In this document: positions 8,326-16,907 of the stretch, piece after piece
How the letters are laid out: every line of letters begins with the position of its first letter
Numbering within the stretch: position 1 is the first letter of the stretch
Source: Deferribacteres bacterium
Lineage (GTDB): Bacteria > Chrysiogenota > Deferribacteres > Deferribacterales > Geovibrionaceae
Direction: 5' to 3'
Length of the DNA stretch: 64,000 nucleotides
Assembly: GCA_023395255.1 (NCBI GenBank)
Contig: JAEWZN010000013.1
Coordinates: forward strand, 99,979-163,978
Made by a program: the position numbers and the translations under genes
Notes under the pieces: generated by a model
Told to the model about the DNA's origin: nothing
Databases searched by the model: none
Seen by the model: the letters and a program-made list of their open reading frames with translations, nothing else

Positions 8326-10931
8326 CAGGAGGTTGTACTGAAGTTCATGCCGTCTTGACCGTAGGTCAGCTTTATCTTCTGCTCTGCTTTTATGTCGCCT
8401 TTGATCAGCGCTTCGGCCAGTTTATTCTCCACAAGCTTCCTTATGGTTCTCTTCATAGGTCTGGCGCCGAAAGCAGGGTCAAACCCCGCTTTTACTATTT
8501 CTGTAATGACAGAATTATCCCAGACAAGTTCAACAGAATTTTCGCGCAGTCTCGCCGCAAATTCTCTCATAAGCATTTCTGCAATGTTATGAAGGTGTTC
8601 CTTATCCAACGGGTGGAAAACTATTATATCATCCAGCCTGTTGAGGAACTCCGGCTTGAAGAAGGAGGAGAGCCTGTTCATCACAACATTGTCGATGAAG
8701 ATATATTTCTGCTCCATTGAGCCTTCTTTAGAGAACTCCTCCTGTATTTCCTGCGATGCTATGTTTGATGTCATTATCACCACGCAGTTTTTGAAACTCA
8801 CTGTTCTGCCCTTGGAGTCAGTCAGTCTGCCGTCATCCAGCATCTGGAGAAGGATGTTGAACACATCCGGATGCGCTTTTTCTATCTCGTCCATCAGTAT
8901 GACGGAATAGGGTTTGCGGCGCACTCTTTCGGTAAGCTGTCCGCCCTCTTCATAGCCCACATACCCGGGAGGCGCTCCGATGAGCTTGGCAACTGCGTGT
9001 TTCTCCATGTATTCGCTCATGTCTATGCGTATGAGCGCGTCTTCGGAGTCGAACATGAACTCGGCAAGTGCTTTTGCAAGCTCAGTCTTACCCACACCTG
9101 TGGGGCCAAGGAAGATAAACGAGCCGATAGGTCTGTTCGGGTCGCCGAGACCTGCTCTGTTCCTGCGGACCGCTTCGCTTACCGCTCTTATGGCTCTGTC
9201 CTGCCCTATGACTCTTTTGTGCAGGTAGTCTTCCATATTAATCAGCTTGTCCGCTTCTTCCTGCATAAGCTTGGTTACGGGAATCCCTGTCCATTTGGAG
9301 ACTATGGCCGCTATGTCCTCTTCGTCCACTTCCTCTTTCAGCATTCTTTTGCTGCTCTGAATTTCGGCCAGTCGGGCGTTTGCTTCCCCAAGCTCTTTAT
9401 CAAGCTGGACAAGCCTGCTGTATTTTATTTCGGAGGCGAGGGCGAAGTTTCCTTCACGCTCAGCCTTCTGCATCAGGTGTTTTTCTTCCTCTGCTTTTTC
9501 CTTTATCTCTCTGGATTTTTTGATAAGCCCCTTTTCGTTGCTCCAGTGGGCTCTCAGCCTGTCCGCTTCGGATTTGAGGTTGGCAAGCTCCTCTTCCAGT
9601 TTGGCGAGGCGGTTTTTGCTCACATTGTCAGACTCGCGCTTAAGCGCCTGTTTCTCTATCTCAAGCTGGGTTATCTTACGCTCTGTTTCATCCAGTTCGG
9701 TGGGAAGGCTGTCTATCTCCATCCTCAGGCGTGCCGTTGCCTCGTCTATGAGGTCTATTGCCTTATCAGGCATGAAACGGTCGCTGATGTATTTTTTCGC
9801 CAGATGTGCCGCCGCCACAAGGGCAGAGTCTTTTATGCGCACACCGTGGTGAACCTCATATTTTTCCTTTAGCCCGCGGAGGATCGATACAGTGTCCTCT
9901 ACGCTCGGTTCCTTCACCATCACAGGCTGGAAGCGTCTTTCAAGGGCTGCGTCCTTCTCGATGTGCTTTTTATATTCGTCAAGGGTGGTTGCGCCTATGC
10001 AGTGCAGATCGCCCCTTGCCAGTGCAGGTTTGAGCAGGTTTGCAGCATCCATTGCGCCTTCCGCCGCACCAGCACCCACGAGTGTGTGCATCTCATCTAT
10101 GAAAAGGATTATCTCGCCTTCCTTCTCCCTTATCTGGGTCAGGATAGCTTTGAGCCTTTCCTCGAACTCGCCCCTGAACTTGGTTCCGGCTATGAGCGCA
10201 CCCATATCCAGAGATGCCACTGTCTTATCTTTTAGGGAATCAGGCACATCACCGTTTACTATCCTGTGCGCCAGACCCTCAACAATGGCGGTTTTACCCA
10301 CGCCGGGCTCGCCTATGAGCACGGGGTTGTTTTTTGTTCTGCGGGAAAGCACATGGACGACACGCCTTATCTCCTCATCACGCCCGATAACCGGGTCAAG
10401 CTTGCCTTCTCTGGCAAGGTTTGTGAGGTTTATGGTGTATTTATCTATGGCGTTCATCTTCCCTTCCGGGTTCTGGTCAGTGACCTTTGATGAGCCGCGC
10501 ACTTCCTTAATAGCTTTCTCAACAGCTTTTTTGTCCGTTCCTGTCTGCGAAAGCAGGGTGCGGAGCCTGTAACCGGCGTTGTCTATAATTCCTAAGAGTA
10601 TATGCTCAGTGGAGACATACTCGTCCCCGAAGTCTTTTATTATCTTAAACGCCTTTTCCAGTGCCTTGTTGCAGTCTGGAGAGAAATACTGCTGACCTGC
10701 GCCGCTTACGGATGGCAGGGAGTTGACAATATCTTCCGTTCCTTTTTCCAGCGCACCGACATTTGCACCTGCCTTCTGGAGAAGGGGCTTCACAAGCCCG
10801 TCCTCCTGCTTAAGGAGAGCTATGAGAAAATGTTCCGGTTCTATCTGCTGCTGGTTCTTTTCGGAGGCGAGGGCAAGTGCCTGTTCAGCAGCTTCTTGTG
10901 CTTTTATCGTCATTTTATTGAAGTTAATCAT
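8325..10931 (-). CDS. clpB: ATP-dependent disaggregase ClpB
   Basis: An 868-residue Hsp100 chaperone of full length. An N-terminal Clp repeat domain (about 1-145) is followed by AAA domain 1 with Walker [10 protein letters not shown], the ClpB-specific coiled-coil middle domain (about 410-525, the [19 protein letters not shown] region) and AAA domain 2 with GPTGVGKTE and the pore loop GYVGYEEGG. It lacks the IGF loop of ClpA/ClpX, as expected. It works with DnaK/DnaJ to dissolve aggregates. AAGGAGG (10941-10947 on the minus strand) supports the start. It is last in the hsp20-dnaJ-hspR-clpB operon, 24 nt after hspR. Confidence 0.97.
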   Translation of the reverse strand: MINFNKMTIKAQEAAEQALALASEKNQQQIEPEHFLIALLKQEDGLVKPLLQKAGANVGALEKGTEDIVNSLPSVSGAGQQYFSPDCNKALEKAFKIIKDFGDEYVSTEHILLGIIDNAGYRLRTLLSQTGTDKKAVEKAIKEVRGSSKVTDQNPEGKMNAIDKYTINLTNLAREGKLDPVIGRDEEIRRVVHVLSRRTKNNPVLIGEPGVGKTAIVEGLAHRIVNGDVPDSLKDKTVASLDMGALIAGTKFRGEFEERLKAILTQIREKEGEIILFIDEMHTLVGAGAAEGAMDAANLLKPALARGDLHCIGATTLDEYKKHIEKDAALERRFQPVMVKEPSVEDTVSILRGLKEKYEVHHGVRIKDSALVAAAHLAKKYISDRFMPDKAIDLIDEATARLRMEIDSLPTELDETERKITQLEIEKQALKRESDNVSKNRLAKLEEELANLKSEADRLRAHWSNEKGLIKKSREIKEKAEEEKHLMQKAEREGNFALASEIKYSRLVQLDKELGEANARLAEIQSSKRMLKEEVDEEDIAAIVSKWTGIPVTKLMQEEADKLINMEDYLHKRVIGQDRAIRAVSEAVRRNRAGLGDPNRPIGSFIFLGPTGVGKTELAKALAEFMFDSEDALIRIDMSEYMEKHAVAKLIGAPPGYVGYEEGGQLTERVRRKPYSVILMDEIEKAHPDVFNILLQMLDDGRLTDSKGRTVSFKNCVVIMTSNIASQEIQEEFSKEGSMEQKYIFIDNVVMNRLSSFFKPEFLNRLDDIIVFHPLDKEHLHNIAEMLMREFAARLRENSVELVWDNSVITEIVKAGFDPAFGARPMKRTIRKLVENKLAEALIKGDIKAEQKIKLTYGQDGMNFSTTS

Positions 10932-10955
10932 TGTGCTTTACCTCCTTATGAGATT

Positions 10956-11336
10956 CTATTCCTTTTCTATCTTAATTCTAATAATTTCTTTGGGCGGGGA
11001 GGGGATGAGCGCCTTCTCCGCTTCCTTTGCCTTCATCTCCTCACCCAGACGCTGGCGGATGTATTCCTTCATTCCGTCAAGCTGGGCGTGGAGCACTTCT
11101 ATCTGCTCACGCATATTCAGTATGATCTCTATTCCCGCAAGGTTCACTCCCATGTCTTTTGAGAGGGTCATTATGAATTTCAGCCTCTCAATATCCTCAT
11201 CGGAGTAAAGCCTTGTGTTCCCCACCGTTCGGGAGGGGGTCACAAGCCCCATGCGCTCATACTGACGCAGTGTCTGCGGGTGAAGCTCCAGCATTTCCGA
11301 TACTATGCTTATTACATACAGAGGTTTGTTAGCCAT
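10956..11336 (-). CDS. hspR: heat-shock repressor HspR, MerR family
   Basis: A 126-residue MerR-type regulator. LYVISIVSEMLELHPQTLRQYERMGLVTPSR is the HspR winged-helix signature and NTRLYSDEDIERL follows. HspR represses dnaK/clpB operons by binding HAIR repeats, with DnaK as co-repressor in Streptomyces. Its place between dnaJ and clpB, and the HAIR-like repeat before hsp20, support autoregulation of this operon. Confidence 0.92.
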   Translation of the reverse strand: MANKPLYVISIVSEMLELHPQTLRQYERMGLVTPSRTVGNTRLYSDEDIERLKFIMTLSKDMGVNLAGIEIILNMREQIEVLHAQLDGMKEYIRQRLGEEMKAKEAEKALIPSPPKEIIRIKIEKE

Positions 11337-11362
11337 GTTCTTTTCCTTTTGAATTTATCGTC

Positions 11363-11434
11363 ACTTGCGTTACTCTGAGCACGGTGAATAGTCTCTTTTT
11401 TGAGATTCTTCATTCCTCCGGAACTCAGAATGAC
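11363..11434. repeat. dispersed palindromic repeat R1
   Basis: An imperfect inverted repeat: the left arm contains ...ACTCTGAG...GAATAGTCTC and the right arm GAGATTCTTC...CTCAGAATGAC. The same core (GTCATTCTGAG...GAAGAATCTC) recurs at 41108-41159. Non-coding, between hspR and dnaJ. Confidence 0.7.
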
Positions 11435-11454
11435 GTTAAATGATACCGAAAGAT

Positions 11455-11526
11455 GAGACTGCCGCGTCGCGTTGCTCCTCGCAGTGACATGAGCTCTGTC
11501 ATTGCGAACGAAGTGAAGCAATCTCT
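11455..11526. repeat. dispersed palindromic repeat R2
   Basis: Two inverted halves, GAGACTGC...CGCAGTGAC and GTCATTGCGAACGAAGTGAAGCAATCTC. The second half recurs at 41000-41032 and, reversed, at 14634-14661. It resembles intergenic MITE/REP-type repeats. Confidence 0.75.
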
Positions 11527-11538
11527 CCTATCTTACCG

Positions 11539-11631
11539 ATGCAGAACGGTACGTCCTGTCCGTTCTGCATACACGCTCGCGGCACATAAAATGTGCCTTC
11601 GCTCCGCACGGCGAACTTCCTTCCGTGGAAG
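11539..11631 (-). repeat. three-hairpin repeat R3, dnaJ copy
   Basis: On the minus strand, 1 nt after the dnaJ stop: hairpin 1 CTTCC-acggaa-GGAAG, an invariant linker containing CGCCGTGCGGAGCGAA, hairpin 2 GGCACAT-ttt-ATGTGCC, linker GCGAGCGTGT, hairpin 3 ATGCAGAACGG...CCGTTCTGCAT. Stems differ from the other copies while loops and linkers match. Confidence 0.8.
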
Positions 11632-11632
11632 C

Positions 11633-12739
11633 CTATATTTTTCCCTTCTTAAGCAATTCTTCGCGTACATTCGTAGCATACTTCTTCATCATTTCCCTGA
11701 GGGCTTCCCTGTCGGCTTCGTAGGCGACAGCGGGAATTTTCACATTCATCACCAGATAAAGGTCGCCTGTTCCGCTTCCTTTCAGAGACGGAACTCCTTT
11801 TCCTTTAAGTCTCATCTTCTGCCCCGGCTGTGTTCCGGCGGGTATATTCAGAGTTACAGCCCCGTAAGGGGTCGGAGCTTCGATTTTTTCGCCCAGTGCC
11901 GCCTCAAACATATCCAGCTCCACATCAACATAAAGGTTGTCTCCCTCACGTCTGTAGACCGGATGATCCTGCACATTGGTGACAATGTATAAATCGCCGG
12001 ATGCTCCGCCGTTAAGCCCTGCGTTGCCTTTTCCGGGTATGCGTATCTTGGAGTTTTTGTCCACACCCTTGGGGATGCGCACCTTGATGCGTTCTTTGCT
12101 CTCAACCTGTCCTTTACCGTGGCATGCGGCACACTGTTTGACAGTTACCTGACCGGAGCCGCCGCAGCTTGAGCAAACGCTCCCCACGAAGAAGCCGCCT
12201 TTATTGCGCGATGTCTGCCCTGTGCCGCCGCATGTGGGACAGGCTTTCTTTTCGCCGCCTTTGCCGCCGCATTCGGAGCAGGATACAGAGTGGCTTATGT
12301 TCAGTTCGTATTCGTTGCCGTTTATCACATCATAAAAAGGGACGCGCACATTGTAATAGAGGTCGTCCCCGCGCATTACCCTGTTTTTTCCCGCCGCGGA
12401 ACGTCTGCCGCCGCCGAAAATATCGCCGAATATGTCATCAAAATCGAAACCGCCGCCGAAGGTGTTTCTTATGTCATCAAAGTTTGCGCCGGAGAAGTCA
12501 TACCCCTGACCGCCTGATACAAAGGCATCATGCCCCACGGAGTCGTACTGCCTGCGTTTTTCATCATTACTGAGAACGCCGTATGCCTCGGAGATTTTCT
12601 TAAACCTGTCCTCCGCGGTTTTATCACCCGGATTCACATCAGGGTGGTACTTGCGGGCAAGTTTCCTGTATGCCTTTTTTATCTCATCGGCGGTTGCGCC
12701 CCGCTGGACGCCCAGCTCCTCATAGTAGTCTCTGGCCAT
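11633..12739 (-). CDS. dnaJ: chaperone DnaJ
   Basis: A 368-residue Hsp40 of type I. The J domain (1-70) has the HPD tripeptide in [10 protein letters not shown]; a Gly/Phe-rich stretch spans about 75-115; the zinc domain holds four CxxCxGxG units ([32 protein letters not shown], the last with His in place of Gly); substrate-binding beta domains follow. It delivers clients to DnaK and stimulates its ATPase. No dnaK or grpE is present in the window. It lies 28 nt after hsp20 and is separated from hspR by about 300 nt of repeats, so the downstream part of the operon may be expressed less. Confidence 0.96.
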   Translation of the reverse strand: MARDYYEELGVQRGATADEIKKAYRKLARKYHPDVNPGDKTAEDRFKKISEAYGVLSNDEKRRQYDSVGHDAFVSGGQGYDFSGANFDDIRNTFGGGFDFDDIFGDIFGGGRRSAAGKNRVMRGDDLYYNVRVPFYDVINGNEYELNISHSVSCSECGGKGGEKKACPTCGGTGQTSRNKGGFFVGSVCSSCGGSGQVTVKQCAACHGKGQVESKERIKVRIPKGVDKNSKIRIPGKGNAGLNGGASGDLYIVTNVQDHPVYRREGDNLYVDVELDMFEAALGEKIEAPTPYGAVTLNIPAGTQPGQKMRLKGKGVPSLKGSGTGDLYLVMNVKIPAVAYEADREALREMMKKYATNVREELLKKGKI

Positions 12740-12767
12740 TTTTCACCTTTGTTTATTCTAAGCGGTG

Positions 12768-13205
12768 TTACTCTGTCTCAACCTTAATCACTGTGGGTTT
12801 AATCTCAGCGCGTTTTTTAAGGGTGATTCTGAGCACACCGTCTTTCAGATTCGCTTTTATGGAGTTCATGTCAATCGTGTTCGGTACTGCGAACGAGCGC
12901 TGAAATTTGCCGTATGCGCGTTCAAGCCTGTAATAGTTGTCGGATTCCCTGTCCAGCGGGTATTTTTTTTCACCCTTGATGGTGAGAACACCTTCCGCCA
13001 CCTGAATATCCACATCGTTCTCGTCGATTCCGGGGAGTTCAGAGACCACAACGATCTCATCCTCCGTTTCATAGATGTCCACAGGGGGCATCCAGTCGCC
13101 GTATGAGGGCGCATTTTGTTTGTCGAAGGAATCGTTGAACATCTTGTTGATTCTGTCATGCATAGCCATAAGATCCTTGAGCGGGTCCCATCTTACAATT
13201 GCCAT
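12768..13205 (-). CDS. Hsp20/alpha-crystallin small heat-shock protein
   Basis: A 145-residue small heat-shock protein. The alpha-crystallin domain covers about 40-135 (DWMPPVDIYETEDEIVVVSELPGI, then GVLTIKGEKK and GVLRITLKK near the end) and an IKPTVIKVETE tail provides the IxI-type anchoring motif. It holds unfolding proteins in an ATP-independent way. It is first in the heat-shock operon; the ribosome site GGAGG lies upstream of the ATG at 13205. Confidence 0.92.
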   Translation of the reverse strand: MAIVRWDPLKDLMAMHDRINKMFNDSFDKQNAPSYGDWMPPVDIYETEDEIVVVSELPGIDENDVDIQVAEGVLTIKGEKKYPLDRESDNYYRLERAYGKFQRSFAVPNTIDMNSIKANLKDGVLRITLKKRAEIKPTVIKVETE

Positions 13206-13239
13206 AGAAAACCTCCGTAGAAAATATTATCTGGGTCTA

Positions 13240-13268
13240 TGAATAATACTTGAGCCGATTCATGTCAA
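13240..13268 (-). promoter_or_regulatory. promoter of the hsp20-dnaJ-hspR-clpB operon
   Basis: On the minus strand, TTGACA (plus 13263-13268), a 17-nt spacer and TATTCA (plus 13240-13245). The -35 box lies inside the HAIR-like repeat, so repressor binding would block polymerase. Confidence 0.55.
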
Positions 13269-13269
13269 G
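13249..13269. promoter_or_regulatory. HAIR-like HspR operator
   Basis: CTTGAGC-N7-TGTCAAG compares with the known HspR consensus CTTGAGT-N7-ACTCAAG (6/7 and 5/7 matches, exact 7-nt spacer). It overlaps the -35 region upstream of hsp20 in an operon that itself encodes HspR. Confidence 0.7.
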
Positions 13270-13376
13270 TGTTTTGACACGGATTTTATTATGGAACAAA
13301 AAACCAGTGTGACTGTCATATGTATCAAAGTGTTTTGGGCACTTGATTTAATAAGGAATTGACTATAATTATAAAA

Positions 13377-14237
13377 ATGAACTCAAGACTCGCATGGTTT
13401 TTGCTGATTTCGGCGGTGCTTCACCTGATGCTTTTCATGTTTATAAAACTTGATGAGCCGGAGAAGAAGGAAAAGCCGATCAGTGTTGAAATAATAGAGA
13501 AGGAAAAAGAAACTCCGCCGTCTCCGCAGGTGAGGCCGACGCCCGCTCCTCCTGTGCCCCGTCCTCAGCCACAGCCCGAATCAGAGCCTGAAAAGGAGAT
13601 AGTGAAGGTAACACCGGATGACAAGGCTCCGGCCAAGTCAGCAGAAAAGCCGCAGACAGGAGCAGCTAAGGATCAGCAGCGCAAAAGCGAGCAGCCGGGC
13701 AGGCAGCAGCCCGAACCGGAACCGAGAGAGCGTGTTACCCGAAGGGCAGAGCCTGATCCTTTGACAAAACCTGAGCTTCCGAAGATGGATTTTCCCCAGA
13801 GGGACAGCATTCATGGGCTTGACCGGAAAACAATTGACCGGATCCTGAACCCTAAGGACATCATAAACAGAACAGCCGAAAGCGGCGGTGACAGGGAAGG
13901 GGAAGACTCAGTCTCCATGCAGGAGGTCAAAACCCGTTATACATCTTACTTTTATAAATTCCGCCGTCAGCTTTACCAGACATGGAGCTATCCTTACTCC
14001 GCCGCCATGCGCGGGGAACAGGGAACGGTACGCATAAAGTTTGCAATACACAAGGACGGACGCATAACCGATGTTCAGGTGGTTAAAAGCAGCGGTTATC
14101 CGGATCTGGATAACGAGGCTGTACGCGCCCTGCGCAACATGGGCGGCGTTCCTCTCCCCGATTCCTATGACCTTCAGGTGCTCCGCGTGGACGGGTATTT
14201 CATCTATTACCTCAGCGGCGCAATAGACATTTACTGA
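13377..14237 (+). CDS. TonB-like energy transducer
   Basis: A 286-residue inner-membrane-anchored periplasmic protein. An N-terminal membrane anchor (about 5-24, RLAWFLLISAVLHLMLFMF) is followed by a long Pro/Glu/Lys-rich linker (about 30-150) and a TonB C-terminal domain (KTRYTSYFYKFRRQLYQTW...GTVRIKFAIHKDGRITDVQVVKSSGYPDLDNEAV). It would pass proton-motive energy to outer-membrane receptors, or act TolA-like. The start is uncertain: ATG 13377 lacks a well-placed ribosome site, and an in-frame TTG at 13359 lies only 2 nt after AAGGAA. No exbB/exbD neighbours. The last 41 nt of coding sequence recur at 14564-14604. Confidence 0.82.
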   Translation: MNSRLAWFLLISAVLHLMLFMFIKLDEPEKKEKPISVEIIEKEKETPPSPQVRPTPAPPVPRPQPQPESEPEKEIVKVTPDDKAPAKSAEKPQTGAAKDQQRKSEQPGRQQPEPEPRERVTRRAEPDPLTKPELPKMDFPQRDSIHGLDRKTIDRILNPKDIINRTAESGGDREGEDSVSMQEVKTRYTSYFYKFRRQLYQTWSYPYSAAMRGEQGTVRIKFAIHKDGRITDVQVVKSSGYPDLDNEAVRALRNMGGVPLPDSYDLQVLRVDGYFIYYLSGAIDIY

Positions 14238-14260
14238 GAATACAAAGGCGCAGGCACATG

Positions 14261-14538
14261 GATGTGCCCACGGAGCGCGTACCGCAGCGTATGCGAGGAA
14301 CGCATAGCGCAGTCAGAGCAGCAAGCGGCTATGCCGCGCAGGCTGCGAGTGAGGAAAAACTCCATGGATGGAGGTTGTTCCGAACTATGGTAATACGGAT
14401 GTGCCCACGGAGCGCGTACCGCAGCGTATGCGAAGAACGCATAGCGCAGTCAGAGCAGCAAGCGGCTATGCCGCGCAGGCTGCGAGTGAAGAAAAACTCC
14501 ATGGACGGAGGTTTTTCCGAACAACGGGAGTCCGACAG
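14261..14538 (+). repeat. tandem repeat R4, two copies of about 137 bp
   Basis: Copy 1 (14261-14397) and copy 2 (14398-14538) are nearly identical over their first 120 nt. Each holds internal hairpins: ATGCG...CGCAT, GCGGC-tat-GCCGC, and ACTCC-atgga-GGAGGT. A further perfect hairpin GGCACAT-gg-ATGTGCC precedes copy 1 (14253-14268). The block starts 15 nt after the tonB stop. Frames through it are open by composition but show no protein signature. Confidence 0.85.
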
Positions 14539-14563
14539 GATGTGCGGAAAGGCGGGCAGTCAA

Positions 14564-14604
14564 GACGGGTATTTCATATTTTACCTCAGCGGCGCAATAG
14601 ACAT
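14564..14604 (+). repeat. duplicated 3' end of the tonB-like gene
   Basis: 39 of 41 bases match 14190-14230, the codons for the C terminus DGYFIYYLSGAIDI. The copy is separated from the gene by repeat R4 and is not part of an evident gene. Confidence 0.85.
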
Positions 14605-14633
14605 ATATTTAAGGAGGCAACCTCGAAGAAAGG

Positions 14634-14661
14634 GGAGATTGCTTCACTGCGTTCGCAATGA
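14634..14661. repeat. half copy of repeat R2
   Basis: GAGATTGCTTCACTGCGTTCGCAATGAC, split here as GAGATTGCTTC and CGCAATGAC, is the reverse complement of one R2 arm found at 11499-11526. Together with R4 it fills the 550-nt gap between the tonB-like and radical SAM genes. Confidence 0.7.
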
Positions 14662-14790
14662 CAGACAGGTTTTGAGGGATGATTCAGAACTGCTGTTTTT
14701 ACTGTAAAAATTCTGCACGAGGCGATGTAATACTTGTTTAATCTTTTTTAAGATAATATCATTACAACAATCGAAATATATGGAGCTGAC

Positions 14791-15861
14791 ATGAGCAAAC
14801 AGTGGGAACTTAAATGGATGGCATGGGAAGTAACCAGAAAATGCAACATGAATTGCGTTCACTGCCGTTCAAATTCAACAATAGAGTCAGCGGAGGGGAA
14901 CCTCACGTTTGACAAATGCAAATCTCTCATGGATGAGATAGGCGAGCACGCCAAGCCCGTTATAGTTATATCCGGCGGCGAGCCCCTTCTGAGGAAAGAT
15001 GTTTTCGATATAGCCGCATACGGCACTGAAAAAGGCTTCCGCATGGCAATGGCGACAAACGGAATGCTTGTGGATGACGAAGTCTGTAAAAACATGAAGC
15101 AGTCAGGCATACGCATAGTATCTCTCAGCCTTGACGGAGCCACAAAAGAGGTGCACGACAACTTCCGCGGTCAGGAAGGGGCATACGAAAGCGTTATGAA
15201 TGCCGCCGAGCATTTCAGAAAGCATGACATAAAATTCATAGTAAACTCATCCTTCACCAAGAGAAACCAGAACCAGATAGAAGGCACATATAAGCTTGCC
15301 AAGAAAATAGGCGCCACTGCCTGGTATATGTTCCTCATAGTCCCCACGGGAAGAGGGGAAGAGGTGATGAAGGAGCTTGTTTCCAAAGAGGATTACGAAG
15401 ACCTTCTCAACTGGCATTACGACATGGAGCGCGAGGAGCAGGACATACTCGTCCGCCCAACATGCGCCCCGCAGTATTACCGCATTTGGCATGAACGCAG
15501 CAAGGCGGAAGGGCTTGACCCCGAACGCAGGAGCCTCTCTTTCGGAACGGGCGGCGGCAAAGGCTGCATAGCCGGACAGTCCATCTGTCTGCTCAACCAC
15601 GAGGGGGATGTGTACCCCTGTTCGTATTTCCCCATGGCGGCAGGAAATGTCTTTAAACAGGGCTTCTGGGAAATATGGAACAACTCCGAGCTTTTCAGGG
15701 ATATGCGCAGCTTCAAAGACTATGAAGGCAAATGCGGTGTCTGTAAATATCTCGGCGTTTGCGGCGGCTGCCGTGCCAGATCTTACGCTGTGAGCGGTTC
15801 GTACATGGAAGAAGAACCCTTCTGCGATTATATTCCGACAAACTACAAGCCCTGCGGCTGA
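14791..15861 (+). CDS. radical SAM/SPASM enzyme (AhbC/AhbD/NirJ-like)
   Basis: A 356-residue iron-sulfur enzyme. The radical SAM cluster motif CNMNCVHC lies in [18 protein letters not shown] (about 12-29), SGGEPLLR is the SAM-binding GGE motif, and a SPASM domain with cysteines ([12 protein letters not shown]...YPCSY...[17 protein letters not shown]...FCDY...CG) takes the C-terminal third. The opening WEVTRKCN...HCR is typical of haem-biosynthesis radical SAM proteins of the alternative sirohaem route and NirJ, but peptide-modifying relatives also look alike. No haem genes adjoin it, so the substrate is open. GGAG lies 5 nt before the ATG. Confidence 0.85.
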   Translation: MSKQWELKWMAWEVTRKCNMNCVHCRSNSTIESAEGNLTFDKCKSLMDEIGEHAKPVIVISGGEPLLRKDVFDIAAYGTEKGFRMAMATNGMLVDDEVCKNMKQSGIRIVSLSLDGATKEVHDNFRGQEGAYESVMNAAEHFRKHDIKFIVNSSFTKRNQNQIEGTYKLAKKIGATAWYMFLIVPTGRGEEVMKELVSKEDYEDLLNWHYDMEREEQDILVRPTCAPQYYRIWHERSKAEGLDPERRSLSFGTGGGKGCIAGQSICLLNHEGDVYPCSYFPMAAGNVFKQGFWEIWNNSELFRDMRSFKDYEGKCGVCKYLGVCGGCRARSYAVSGSYMEEEPFCDYIPTNYKPCG

Positions 15862-15890
15862 TAATTATTAATAATAAGCAATAGACAAAA

Positions 15891-15921
15891 AAGCCGGGGT
15901 GTATTACGCTCCGGCTTTTTT
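15891..15921 (+). terminator. terminator after the radical SAM gene
   Basis: AAGCCGG (15891-15897) pairs with CCGGCTT (15911-15917) followed by T-rich sequence. Confidence 0.85.
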
Positions 15922-16044
15922 CATTTCCTCACCTTTCTGTTCTAAAATCAAACGTGTTTCATTATTATAAAAGCCGATAGTCCGGTTATGACGGCATTGT
16001 CCGCTCAAAGTTAATAATTTTCATATGTCTTTATATTGAACTGC

Positions 16045-16073
16045 TTGACATGGTTCAAATTCTGTTTTATTAT
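16045..16073 (+). promoter_or_regulatory. strong sigma-70 promoter for the amidase gene
   Basis: TTGACA (16045-16050), 17-nt spacer, TATTAT (16068-16073); 23 nt before the start codon at 16097. Confidence 0.8.
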
Positions 16074-16096
16074 CACCCAAGTTTAAGAGGGGCTGA

Positions 16097-16879
16097 ATGC
16101 GGGTACTATCTCTTCAGTTGCCGATGACGCTGGGGGATGTGAAATCCAATAGGGATAAATTCCTATCAGCTTTGTCGGAAGTTATTGATGAACAACCGTC
16201 AATTGTTATCCTGCCCGAAATGTGGGCGACCGGTTTCGACTACCAGAATCTTAATGGATTCAGCGGGCAGACCGAAGAGATTTGTAACGATATTTCCCGT
16301 AGGCTTAATGAAAATACGCTGGTTATTTCCGCTCTGCCTGAAAGGAATTATAACAAGGTTTATAACACAGTATACGCGGTTTCATCCGCAGGCGTTATAG
16401 CACGTTACCGCAAGAATTTCCTTTTCACTCCTCTGGACGAGCATGTTTATATTGATAACGGTAAAGGTATTACGGTTTTTGAATTCATGGGTGTTAAGAT
16501 CGGACTTCTCCTCTGCTATGAAATCCGTTTCCCCGAACTTTTCCGCATGACTGCCCTTGCCGGAGCGGAGCTCATAACCGTTCCCGCTGTATGGGGCGCG
16601 GTGAAAAAGGAACACTGGCTTACCCTTCTGCGCGCACGCGCGATAGAGAATCAGTGCTACATTGCCGGATGTAATACCAGTGTTATGCACGGCCGCAAGG
16701 ACATGCCCTGCGGCTATTCCGCCATGTTTGACCCTTGGGGCGAGGCTATGTTTGAGCCCTCCGCAGAAGAAGGGGTCTACAGCGCGGTGATGGAACCTGC
16801 GAAGGTGACAGAGATAAGGGAGAAGATCCCAAGCTTCAACGATGCTTTAAATGCTTTTGTAATAGAGAGAAAAAACTAA
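16097..16879 (+). CDS. nitrilase-superfamily carbon-nitrogen hydrolase (omega-amidase-like)
   Basis: A 260-residue cytoplasmic hydrolase with the catalytic triad of the family in sequence: Glu in LPEMWATGF (about 42), Lys in YRKNFLF (about 112) and Cys in LLLCYEIRFPE (about 143). The length and FRKxxLFxxxxE-type loop fit the omega-amidase/Nit2 or YafV-like branch, which hydrolyses 2-oxoglutaramate or related amides; the exact substrate is inference. AGAGGGG lies 4 nt upstream. A CoA-transferase gene follows after 28 nt with its own strong ribosome site. Confidence 0.85.
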   Translation: MRVLSLQLPMTLGDVKSNRDKFLSALSEVIDEQPSIVILPEMWATGFDYQNLNGFSGQTEEICNDISRRLNENTLVISALPERNYNKVYNTVYAVSSAGVIARYRKNFLFTPLDEHVYIDNGKGITVFEFMGVKIGLLLCYEIRFPELFRMTALAGAELITVPAVWGAVKKEHWLTLLRARAIENQCYIAGCNTSVMHGRKDMPCGYSAMFDPWGEAMFEPSAEEGVYSAVMEPAKVTEIREKIPSFNDALNAFVIERKN

Positions 16880-16907
16880 TAATGACATTAAGCTAAAGGA
16901 GGAAAGA

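Noticed and set aside
8871..9872. Long open frame (333 codons) antisense to clpB
   Set aside because: Composition is a mirror of clpB codons, there is no family signature or ribosome site, and clpB itself is unmistakable.
14258..14707. Open frames of 97-149 codons through the R4 repeat block
   Set aside because: They are repeats of the same peptide caused by tandem DNA, have no ribosome site and end in the copied tonB end; structure and duplication explain the sequence.
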